A DNA stretch of 20,180 nucleotides from positions 1-20,180 of the forward strand of contig JBLHND010000053.1 in NCBI GenBank assembly GCA_047622605.1, read 5' to 3'. The translations under genes and the position numbers were made by a program. The notes under the pieces were generated by a model that had not been told where the DNA came from, did no database searches, and saw only the letters and a list, made by a program, of their open reading frames with translations. The DNA is from Motiliproteus sp047622605. Its GTDB lineage: Bacteria; Pseudomonadota; Gammaproteobacteria; Pseudomonadales; Balneatricaceae. This document shows positions 13,734 through 20,180 of the stretch, piece by piece (position 1 is the stretch's first letter; every line of letters starts with the position of its first letter).

Positions 13734-14585
13734 ATGTCCGTTAATAAGACCCACACTCACACTCACACCTACACCCAGAGCCTGGCAAACGGCGCGGATC
13801 CCCGCATGCCTTGGTCGCGGGCTGAATTTGAACGGCGGTTGTATGCCAAGGGCGATTACTACCATATTTACCACCCCTATCACGTGGCGATGCATGAGGG
13901 GCGCTGCACCCCGGAGCAGATTCGGGGCTGGGTGGCTAACCGCTTCTATTATCAACTCAATATCCCGGTCAAGGATGCCAATGTGCTGGCCAACTGCAAG
14001 GACCGCGAGGTACGCCGGCTTTGGGTGCAGCGGATTCTCGACCATGATGGTGCCGAGGGCGACGAGGGCGGGATCGAAGCCTGGCTGCGCCTGGGTGAGG
14101 CCTGCGGTCTGGATCGTGAGGAGGTGCAGTCACAGCAGCAGGTGCTGCCGGGGGTGCGCTTCGCGGTCGATGCCTATGTTAACTTCGCCCGCCATGCCAC
14201 TTGGCAAGAGGCTGCCTGCTCGTCATTGACCGAACTGTTTGCCCCCGGAATTCACCAGTCGCGGCTGGATACCTGGCCCACCAACTACCCCTGGGTAGAC
14301 AGCGAGGGGTACCAGTATTTCCGTACCCGGCTGTCCGAAGCCCGCCGGGATGTGGAGCATGGCCTGAGAGTCACCCTGGATTATTTTGTGACCCGCGAAC
14401 AGCAGGAGCAGGCGTTGGATATCCTCCAGTTCAAGCTCGATGTGCTCTGGAGCATGCTCGATGCGATGAGCATGGCCTATGAACTCCAGCGGGCGCCCTA
14501 CCATAATATCAGTGCTGGTTCTGCGGCTCAGTCGTCCGTAACGGATCAACAGCAGCAACAGCAACAGCAACAGGGAGTGGGCTGA
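13734..14585 (+). CDS. pqqC: PQQ synthase PqqC with low-complexity tails
   Basis: About 283 residues, longer than the usual ~250. The conserved helical core starts at PWSRAEFERRLYAKGDYYHIYHP and includes NRFYYQLNIPVKDANVLANC, GVRFAVDAYVNFAR and SSLTELFAP. PqqC performs the final oxidation and ring closure to PQQ. The start at 13734 is chosen because GAGG lies 6-7 bases upstream; the ATG at 13722 lacks a ribosome site. Two oddities stand out: an N-terminal His-Thr repeat (THTHTHTYT) and a C-terminal run of nine Gln (CAG/CAA at about 14548-14574). Neither belongs to the core fold. The stop overlaps the pqqD start as TGATG. Confidence 0.95.
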   Translation: MSVNKTHTHTHTYTQSLANGADPRMPWSRAEFERRLYAKGDYYHIYHPYHVAMHEGRCTPEQIRGWVANRFYYQLNIPVKDANVLANCKDREVRRLWVQRILDHDGAEGDEGGIEAWLRLGEACGLDREEVQSQQQVLPGVRFAVDAYVNFARHATWQEAACSSLTELFAPGIHQSRLDTWPTNYPWVDSEGYQYFRTRLSEARRDVEHGLRVTLDYFVTREQQEQALDILQFKLDVLWSMLDAMSMAYELQRAPYHNISAGSAAQSSVTDQQQQQQQQQGVG

Positions 14586-14857
14586 TGTTTACCCTTGAAC
14601 AGATACCCGCTATTTGCCGCCATTTCCGCTTTCAGTGGGAGGACGCGCAGCAGGCCTATGTGCTGCTCTATCCCGAGGGGATGGTCAAGCTCAATGGCGG
14701 TGCCGGAGAGATCCTCGCCTGCTGCGATGGCCAGAATTCGGTCGCGCATATTATCAAGCAGCTCGATGCCAAGTTTCCCGATGCGGGTGGCCTGAGTCAG
14801 GATGTTCAAGAATTTCTAGGAGTCGCCCATGAGCAACAATGGCTCAGTTTTAGTTAA
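14585..14857 (+). CDS. pqqD: PqqA-binding chaperone PqqD
   Basis: 90 residues, the typical length. PqqD binds PqqA and presents it to the radical SAM enzyme PqqE. Family features include RFQWEDAQQAYVLLYPEG, a Lys-Leu-Asn turn (MVKLNGGAGEIL) and the C-terminal helix DVQEFLGVAHEQQWL. It overlaps pqqC by one base and pqqE by 29 bases, so the three are translationally coupled. Confidence 0.95.
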   Translation: MFTLEQIPAICRHFRFQWEDAQQAYVLLYPEGMVKLNGGAGEILACCDGQNSVAHIIKQLDAKFPDAGGLSQDVQEFLGVAHEQQWLSFS

Positions 14858-16052
14858 GCCCGTTTCTAGGCTAATAGCTAGCCCCGGTTCGTCACAGGAT
14901 GCCCCCGCAGAGGCACTTCCTGTCGGGATCGGTCAGCCGTTCTGGCTGCTCGCCGAACTGACTTACCGCTGCCCGTTGCAGTGCAGCTATTGCGCCAATC
15001 CGGTCGATCTCAAGGCGGGCGGTGACGAGCTGAGCACCGAGCAGTGGATCTCGGTGTTTAAGCAGGGCCGCAAGATGGGTGCCGCCCAGCTGGGATTCTC
15101 CGGTGGCGAGCCGCTACTGCGCAAGGACTTGGAGGTGCTGATCTATGAAGCCCGGCAGCTGGGCTATTACACCAACCTGATCACCTCAGGAATGGGGATG
15201 GATGCCCAGCGGGTCGCTGATTTTAAGGCGGCCGGGTTGGATCATATCCAGATCAGCTTTCAGGCCAGCAGTGAAGAACTCAATAATCGCCTGGCGGGCA
15301 GCGACAAAGCCTTTGCCCATAAGGTGGCGATGGCCAGAGAGGTTAAGGCGCAGGGCTACCCGATGGTGCTCAACTTCGTTATTCACCGCGACAATATCGA
15401 TCAGATCGATGACATTATCGCGCTGTCGATCGAGCTGGAGGCCGATTATGTCGAGCTGGCCACCGCCCAGTACTACGGCTGGGCGCTGGCCAATCGCGAC
15501 CAGTTGCTGCCCACCCAGACCCAGCTGACGCAGGCCGAGGCGACCACCAACCGCTATCGCGATCAGCTTGATGGCAGCGGTCCCAAGCTAATCTTCGTGA
15601 TGCCCGATTATTACGAGGAGCGCCCCAAAGACTGCATGAATGGCTGGGGCAAAATATTTCTGACCATCACCCCGGATGGCACCGCGCTGCCCTGTCACAG
15701 CGCGCGGGAGCTGCCGATCGACTTTCCCAATGTGCGGGACAGTTCGCTGGATGACATCTGGTACCGTTCCACCGGCTTTAACCATTTTCGCGGCTTCGAC
15801 TGGATGAAAGAGCCGTGCCGTTCGTGCGACGAGAAGGAGAAAGATTTCGGCGGTTGCCGCTGCCAGGCGTTTAAGCTGACGGGGGACGCGGCCAATGCCG
15901 ATCCGGTGTGTGCCAAGTCCCCTCAGCATCATCTGATCGAAGCCGCCCGTGAGCACGCCGAAACCGTCACCGGTGGCAGCGCACTGTTGCGCAATAACCG
16001 CAATACCGCGGCGGCGCAGCAGCAGTTGCATAATCTGATCGCCAGGGGCTGA
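14829..16052 (+). CDS. pqqE: Radical SAM PqqA peptide cyclase PqqE
   Basis: 407 residues. The radical SAM cluster is in RCPLQCSYC (Cys48, Cys52, Cys55). The SPASM domain has auxiliary-cluster cysteines in DCMNGWGKIF, LPCHSARE, CRSCDEKEKDFGGCRCQ and DPVCAKSP. PqqE makes the Glu-Tyr carbon-carbon bond in PqqA held by PqqD. About 30 residues precede the usual start of the conserved region (QPFWLLAELTYRC). AGGAG is 7 bases before the ATG, supporting this start within the end of pqqD. Confidence 0.96.
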   Translation: MSNNGSVLVKPVSRLIASPGSSQDAPAEALPVGIGQPFWLLAELTYRCPLQCSYCANPVDLKAGGDELSTEQWISVFKQGRKMGAAQLGFSGGEPLLRKDLEVLIYEARQLGYYTNLITSGMGMDAQRVADFKAAGLDHIQISFQASSEELNNRLAGSDKAFAHKVAMAREVKAQGYPMVLNFVIHRDNIDQIDDIIALSIELEADYVELATAQYYGWALANRDQLLPTQTQLTQAEATTNRYRDQLDGSGPKLIFVMPDYYEERPKDCMNGWGKIFLTITPDGTALPCHSARELPIDFPNVRDSSLDDIWYRSTGFNHFRGFDWMKEPCRSCDEKEKDFGGCRCQAFKLTGDAANADPVCAKSPQHHLIEAAREHAETVTGGSALLRNNRNTAAAQQQLHNLIARG

Positions 16053-16054
16053 GG

Positions 16055-18118
16055 ATGGGCAAGGTGTTAGAATCACCGATCAGCGCAGCGCAGGCGGCGC
16101 AGCAGGGTAAACAGTGGGCCGAGCTGCAGAGCGCGGGCGACCGGCTCTGCTGGCTGGAGTTCGATCCCGACCGGGGCGAGACTCGAATCCGCTGCCGCCA
16201 GGACACCGCGGACTCCGTGCTGCTGACGCCTGCCGGCTACAGCGTACGCAGCCGGGTGCACGAGTATGGCGGCGGCAGTTATCGGCTGCTCAACGACGGG
16301 CTGGTGTTCGTCAATGAGGTGGATCAGGGGCTCTACTGGCAGCACTTTGACGCGCCAGAGCCGGTGGCTCTGTTATACCAGGCCGAGGGGTTTCGCTATG
16401 GCGATCTGCAGTTTGATCCGCATCTGGAGCGAATCCTGGCGGTGGAGGAGGAGCACGCCGAACAGGGTGTGGTACATAATCGGCTGGTCGCGATCAGCCT
16501 GCGAGAGACGCAGGGCAGCGCGGCTGAGCGGAGAAGGGTGCTGGTCGAGGGCGCTGATTTTTATAGTGCGCCACGGTTGTACGCTGAGGGAAGCGCTCCC
16601 GGCAGCAGCCAGGACAATAACCAGGACAGCAGCCAGGACAATAGCCAGGACAATAGCCAGGGCAACAGGCTGGCCTGGATCAGCTGGGATCATCCCCACC
16701 AACCCTGGACCTCGACTCAGCTATGGCTTGCGGAGCTGGATCCTGAGGGGGCGGTTCTGGAGAAGCGAGCGATCACCAGGGGTCAGTTTGAGGGGCAGGA
16801 TGAGTCCGTACTCCAGCCGGAGTTTGGTGCCGATGGCGCGCTGTTTTTTATCTCCGACCGCAATGGCTGGTGGAATCTGTATCGCTATAGGGACGGTGTG
16901 ACCGAAGCGTTGCTGCCGCTTGAGGCCGAGTTTGGCCGCGCGCCCTGGCAACTCGGGCAGCAGGCCTACCGGCTGCTGGGTGAGGACCATCTAGGTTGCA
17001 GCGGGTGGCGCGAGGGCAGAGCGACGCTAGGGATCCTGCACCTGCCCAGTCGCCGGCTGCATCCTCAGGGAGACTGGGCGGCGGTGCACAGTCTAGCCGA
17101 ACACCGGGGTCGACTGGTGGCAATCGCCGAACCGACGACCCGGCCGGGGCAGCTGCTCGGCTGTGCGGCTGTTGGCGAGGCTGCGGTTGCTGAGGTGGCA
17201 TTAGGCAAGAGTGGCACCGCGTCCCGCCCCCGGGTTATCGAACAGCTGGCGCTGCCGGACAGCCTGGGTTCGGTGATTGAACCGCAGCATCTGCAGATCG
17301 GTGCCTCAGCGATCTCCGACACGCACTCAAGCACACACTTAACCTCAACTTCGAACCCGCACTTAATCTCAACAACGCTCTATGGCCTGCTCTACCGTCC
17401 CCCGCAAACCAGCGACGAACGGCTGCCGCTGATTATCCAGCTTCATGGCGGCCCGACCGCACAGGCCGATGGTCGTTTTGATCCGCTCAAACAGTTTTGG
17501 CTGCAGCGCGGTTTTGCCCTCCTGGACCTCAACTACCGGGGCAGCAGCGGCTATGGCCGCCATTATCGGCAGCAGCTGCAGGGCCAGTGGGGCGTGACCG
17601 ATGTCGAGGATGTGATCGCCGCCGCCCGTTTTTTTATCGATCAAGGCTGGGTCGATCCCGAGCAGGTGCTGGTACGCGGCAACAGTGCCGGGGGTTATAC
17701 GGTGCTGCAGGTCTTAAGTCTGCAGGCGGGGCAGCAGTGGGTGCGTGCCGGTGCCAGTCACTACGGCATCAGTGATTTGGAGCGTCTAGCCAGCCAGACC
17801 CACAAATTTGAATCTCAGTATCTAAACTGGCTGATCGGCGACCTGCCGCAGCAGCGCGACCGGTATCGATTGCGTTCACCGATCCATCGCGTTGCGGATT
17901 TCAGCCGACCACTGATCTTCTTTCAGGGCGGCCTGGATAACGTCGTGCCCGCCACCCAGACCTACCGGCTGTATAACCAGCTCCAAGGCCGGGGCGTGCC
18001 GGTCGATTATCTGGCGTTTGCCGATGAACGGCATGGCTTCAGGCAGGCTAAAAACCGAGCCCGAGTACTCGAGCGCGAACTGGATTTTTATTGCGAGCAG
18101 TTGGGGTTGGCGGTCTGA
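16055..18118 (+). CDS. pqqH: S9 prolyl-oligopeptidase-type peptidase of the PQQ operon
   Basis: 687 residues. The N-terminal ~380 residues form a predicted beta-propeller; the rest is an alpha/beta-hydrolase. Catalytic Ser544 lies in GNSAGGY, Asp628 in GGLDNVVP and His660 in ERHGFR; the oxyanion region is LHGGP. There is no signal peptide. It starts 2 bases after pqqE. In Pseudomonas an S9 gene also ends the pqq operon (called pqqH or pqqM depending on species), and it may help degrade modified PqqA. No M16-type PqqF is in the window. Two low-complexity insertions interrupt the propeller: a SQDN-repeat at about residues 181-205, and a Ser/Thr/His-rich linker before LYGLLYRPP. Confidence 0.85.
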   Translation: MGKVLESPISAAQAAQQGKQWAELQSAGDRLCWLEFDPDRGETRIRCRQDTADSVLLTPAGYSVRSRVHEYGGGSYRLLNDGLVFVNEVDQGLYWQHFDAPEPVALLYQAEGFRYGDLQFDPHLERILAVEEEHAEQGVVHNRLVAISLRETQGSAAERRRVLVEGADFYSAPRLYAEGSAPGSSQDNNQDSSQDNSQDNSQGNRLAWISWDHPHQPWTSTQLWLAELDPEGAVLEKRAITRGQFEGQDESVLQPEFGADGALFFISDRNGWWNLYRYRDGVTEALLPLEAEFGRAPWQLGQQAYRLLGEDHLGCSGWREGRATLGILHLPSRRLHPQGDWAAVHSLAEHRGRLVAIAEPTTRPGQLLGCAAVGEAAVAEVALGKSGTASRPRVIEQLALPDSLGSVIEPQHLQIGASAISDTHSSTHLTSTSNPHLISTTLYGLLYRPPQTSDERLPLIIQLHGGPTAQADGRFDPLKQFWLQRGFALLDLNYRGSSGYGRHYRQQLQGQWGVTDVEDVIAAARFFIDQGWVDPEQVLVRGNSAGGYTVLQVLSLQAGQQWVRAGASHYGISDLERLASQTHKFESQYLNWLIGDLPQQRDRYRLRSPIHRVADFSRPLIFFQGGLDNVVPATQTYRLYNQLQGRGVPVDYLAFADERHGFRQAKNRARVLERELDFYCEQLGLAV
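16603..16669 (+). repeat. In-frame 12-bp tandem repeat in the S9 peptidase gene
   Basis: Degenerate repeats of CAGGACAATAGC and variants encode Ser-Gln-Asp-Asn units (SSQDNNQDSSQDNSQDNSQG). The unit length keeps the reading frame, so copy-number changes would be tolerated. Confidence 0.75.
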
Positions 18119-18462
18119 GCGAATGCTGAGTGCGTCGCACTCAGGCCTGCATTGTCGGAATAAATACCGCCCCGTCCCCAGTAATTCTGGATCACCTGTG
18201 GGTTGGACTTCAGCCCGACGATGGCGACTCGATACAATCCACCCTATAAACGGGATTCGTACCCTTAAGAAATGGGTGGTCTGAAATCAGCGAGCGCTGA
18301 GGACGTAAAAGATACTGAGCCCTTTCACGGAGTGTCTGCACTCAGCAATCACTTAGGGGCAGGCTAAGTAGCAACGGTGTTAAGGGGTACCCCTTTCCCC
18401 TGGATCGAAAAGGGTCTCACATCCGCCTTCCCCTCGTAACAGCGGTCACGTCCGACAGACTG
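18119..18462. other. Hairpin-rich intergenic region between converging genes
   Basis: No coding frame is supported. CTGAGTGCG-T-CGCACTCAG (18126-18144) is a perfect 9-bp stem just after the peptidase stop and may terminate it, though no T-tract follows. GTTGGACTTCAGCCCGAC (18202-18219) is a REP-like imperfect hairpin. AAGGGGTACCCCTT (18382-18395) is a 14-base palindrome. The right end merges with the repeat terminus at 18441-18466. Confidence 0.5.
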
Positions 18463-18466
18463 CTAG
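18441..18466 (-). repeat. Solo copy of the MITE terminus at the end of the AraC gene
   Basis: This stretch, which ends GTCCGACAGACTGCTAG, matches the right end of the element at 1840-2061 in 22 of 26 positions. On the minus strand its TAG (18463-18465) is the stop codon of the AraC-type gene. A matching left end is not clear; TGCATTGTCGGA near 18148 is the nearest weak candidate. Confidence 0.65.
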
Positions 18467-19512
18467 CTAAGGGTTCGCTGCAACCGATTAGCGCTGGGCG
18501 AGGCACCGAAGTAGTCTTTGTAGCAGTGGCTGAAATGTGTCGAACTCACAAAGCCGCAGGCGACAGCAATACTCGCAATGGACGCGCTACTCTGTAGCAG
18601 TAGCCTACGGGCATGAGTAATACGCAGCTCCAGGTAGTAGCGAGATGGACTGCTGTCCAGATGCGTTTGGAATAGGCGTTCGATGCGACGGCGAGATACC
18701 CCTGAAAAGCTTGCCAGCTCCTCGACAGTCAAGGGTTCCTCGATATTAGCGCTCATCACCTGGAGTAAGTCCCGCAATGGCTTAGGAAAACTCGGTTCAT
18801 CGGCCGACTTGATCAGTGTCAGCTCTCCCTGTTCAGCCGCCTGGTCACAGCTCAGAATCTCCCGGATCGCCCGCACCGTATCCCGGCTTTGAAAGTGTAA
18901 AACCAGCTCCAGCATCATCTCCAGGGCACTCACAGCACCGGCGCTGGTGGCGCGGTTCTCTTCAACCAGGAACGCGAAACGGGCAACTTGGGTATTTACA
19001 AACATCTCTCCCATATACGCGTGATTATCAGGATGTAGGGAACAACTTTTGCCGTCGAGCAAGCCAGCATGAGCCAGAGCGACCGAGCCGTTCCATAATC
19101 CACCGAGAATGAGACCGTGCTTGTCTGCTTCCCTGAGTTTCCTGCTTAGGGGGGGGTGCTTTTCCAGGGAGCACCGAAACCCGCCACAAACAATAATTAT
19201 GTCAGGGCGGTCTTTGTCGAGGATCTGTAACTGCTTCAGCTGTCCTCCGGCTGCGATCTTGATGCCAAGATCACTCTTTACAGCCAAAGAGTGGAGTCCA
19301 TAGGTGCTAAAGGCGAACAACGGGGTATTACGCACGAGGTTGGCGGTGACTAGGGTATCGACAGCTGCAGTGAATGCCATCAGAGAAAAGTGCTCAAGCA
19401 ATACGAAGGCGACGCGTGTTGGTCGATCCGGGCTTTCTCGAGGTGGCAGAAAGGCGCTATTAGTGCAAAGCAGGGTGCTACTAAAATGCCGATTTTCTTT
19501 GAATTCGTCCAT
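18463..19512 (-). CDS. GlxA/GbdR-type AraC family transcriptional regulator
   Basis: 349 residues. The N-terminal half is a DJ-1/PfpI-like (class I amidotransferase-like) domain (about 30-225). The C-terminal AraC DNA-binding domain (about 250-345) has two helix-turn-helix units: LTVEELASFSGVSRRRIERLF and ASIASIAVACGFVSSTHFSHCY. The layout resembles GbdR/CdhR regulators of choline, betaine or carnitine use. At the elbow where related domains carry Cys, this one has Trp140 (GGLWNGSVALA), so it is a ligand sensor rather than an enzyme. It points away from the pqq operon and its target is not evident. An eight-G run (19149-19156) lies inside the gene. The stop codon is in a repeat terminus. Confidence 0.87.
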   Translation of the reverse strand: MDEFKENRHFSSTLLCTNSAFLPPRESPDRPTRVAFVLLEHFSLMAFTAAVDTLVTANLVRNTPLFAFSTYGLHSLAVKSDLGIKIAAGGQLKQLQILDKDRPDIIIVCGGFRCSLEKHPPLSRKLREADKHGLILGGLWNGSVALAHAGLLDGKSCSLHPDNHAYMGEMFVNTQVARFAFLVEENRATSAGAVSALEMMLELVLHFQSRDTVRAIREILSCDQAAEQGELTLIKSADEPSFPKPLRDLLQVMSANIEEPLTVEELASFSGVSRRRIERLFQTHLDSSPSRYYLELRITHARRLLLQSSASIASIAVACGFVSSTHFSHCYKDYFGASPSANRLQRTLS

Positions 19513-20076
19513 CGCGCCAGTACCCTAAAATAGATTGAACAGCTATTTTCTGCATAGTTTATAGCATGCAACTTTTGCTGTAGTAATGTGCGACTGCTGC
19601 TGTCAGAGATCAGTGGTAGTCGTTCTCTTCATTGTTCGAACAGGAGTCTAGAATATCAGTAAGCACAGGGATTTTTATTTGCAATACAAATAATGCCATT
19701 AGAACTATTGATTTCTATTATATTGAAGCTGGCGCTAGCATGGCCCTATATCGGTAGCCGATATCAACACTGCCAGAGCCGACTCTCTCCCTCTCTATAT
19801 GAAGGACTGCGATCGAGCGTTGATGGATTTTCAGTTGGTAGATGTGAATGGTCTCAGACTTTTAGATATAGATAATTTGGGTATCAGCTTTAAACGAGAG
19901 GTACCGAAATGCCTTCGCGTGGCGATTGTTCGGGTTCCAGGTATAGGTGATCTGCGTTACGCCCATCTGACCAATTTATATAATATTGATGGTGTAGAGA
20001 CTGCATTATTTTAAGACATGGAAGTAGCGAAGTCTTGGTTGCTCACGCCTGGTTAATCAACCAGTCCAATCTCAGG
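19513..20076. other. Intergenic region with a doubtful short ORF
   Basis: AT-richer than the genes. A 71-codon frame at 19799-20014 (MKDCDRALMDFQLVDVNGLR... ending GVETALF) has a plausible beta-alpha pattern, including RVAIVRVPGIGDLRYAHLTN, which recalls the end of small STAS/SpoIIAA-like proteins. It has no clear ribosome site and could be a gene relic. The AraC gene promoter must lie at the left edge of this stretch. Confidence 0.35.
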
Positions 20077-20180
20077 ATGACCCGCCTGGGATTGTTGTTA
20101 GCAACGTTTTTTATCAGCGTTGCTGTTGCGCAGATTCCTTGTGTTCTGGCATTGAATCGTTTGGGGAGCCAATTGACCAT
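20077..20180 (+). CDS. Possible start of an exported protein, cut by the window end
   Basis: An ATG opens a frame reading MTRLGLLLATFFISVAVAQI then PCVLALNRLGSQLT with no stop before the edge. The start looks like a signal peptide or membrane helix. The ribosome site is poor (AGG too close), and the frame is open upstream to about 19990, so the true start is uncertain. No family is recognisable from 34 residues. Confidence 0.35.
   Translation, partial: MTRLGLLLATFFISVAVAQIPCVLALNRLGSQLT

Noticed and set aside
17065..17334. Antisense and alternative-frame ORFs inside the pqq operon
   Set aside because: These are typical GC-rich shadow frames; the sense frames are all recognised conserved proteins.

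Overview
The window reads as a chromosomal segment of a GC-rich gammaproteobacterium. Its proteins most resemble those of Pseudomonas-like or marine oceanospirillal relatives, but I cannot name a genus. The basis is an ExaC-type aldehyde dehydrogenase very close to the Pseudomonas enzyme, a pqqABCDE operon followed by an S9 peptidase (the Pseudomonas arrangement), UbiX, and a GbdR/GlxA-type AraC regulator.

Layout. Positions 1-316 are AT-rich and non-coding. A cyclic-nucleotide-binding MscS-type channel follows (317-1843), and its stop codon lies inside the end of a ~220 bp fold-back, MITE-like element (1840-2061). Next come ubiX and an overlapping small FMN-binding YhbP-like gene (2163-3249). 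exaC (3535-5055) is followed by two hairpins and a structured intergenic region carrying a 43-bp exact direct repeat (5226-5268 and 5376-5418). A small conserved hypothetical gene sits at 5548-5832.

From 6164 to 12409 there is a tight five-gene operon: a PhnD-like periplasmic binding protein, a HAMP-GGDEF-EAL protein, a membrane-anchored monoheme cytochrome c, a diheme TsdA-like cytochrome c, and a SulP anion permease. Gaps or overlaps of a few bases suggest translational coupling. The combination suggests periplasmic sensing of a small anion that controls c-di-GMP, tied to oxidation of a reduced sulfur compound and to anion transport. I do not recognise this set as a described system, and it is the best candidate here for new biology.

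From 12623 to 18118 lies the PQQ cofactor operon: pqqA (23 aa, too short for routine ORF calling), an attenuator-like hairpin, pqqB, pqqC, pqqD, pqqE and an S9 prolyl-oligopeptidase-type gene (pqqH-like). Several of these proteins carry low-complexity inserts: His-Thr and poly-Gln tails on PqqC, and Ser-Gln-Asp-Asn repeats in the peptidase. ExaC upstream fits a PQQ-dependent alcohol oxidation pathway, in which a quinoprotein dehydrogenase makes an aldehyde and ExaC oxidises it to the acid. No PQQ-dependent alcohol dehydrogenase gene is inside the window.

After a hairpin-rich gap, a GlxA/GbdR-type AraC regulator lies on the minus strand (18463-19512). Its stop codon also lies inside a copy of the MITE terminus, as for the channel gene. 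The last ~670 bases hold a doubtful short ORF and the start of a possible exported protein cut by the window edge.
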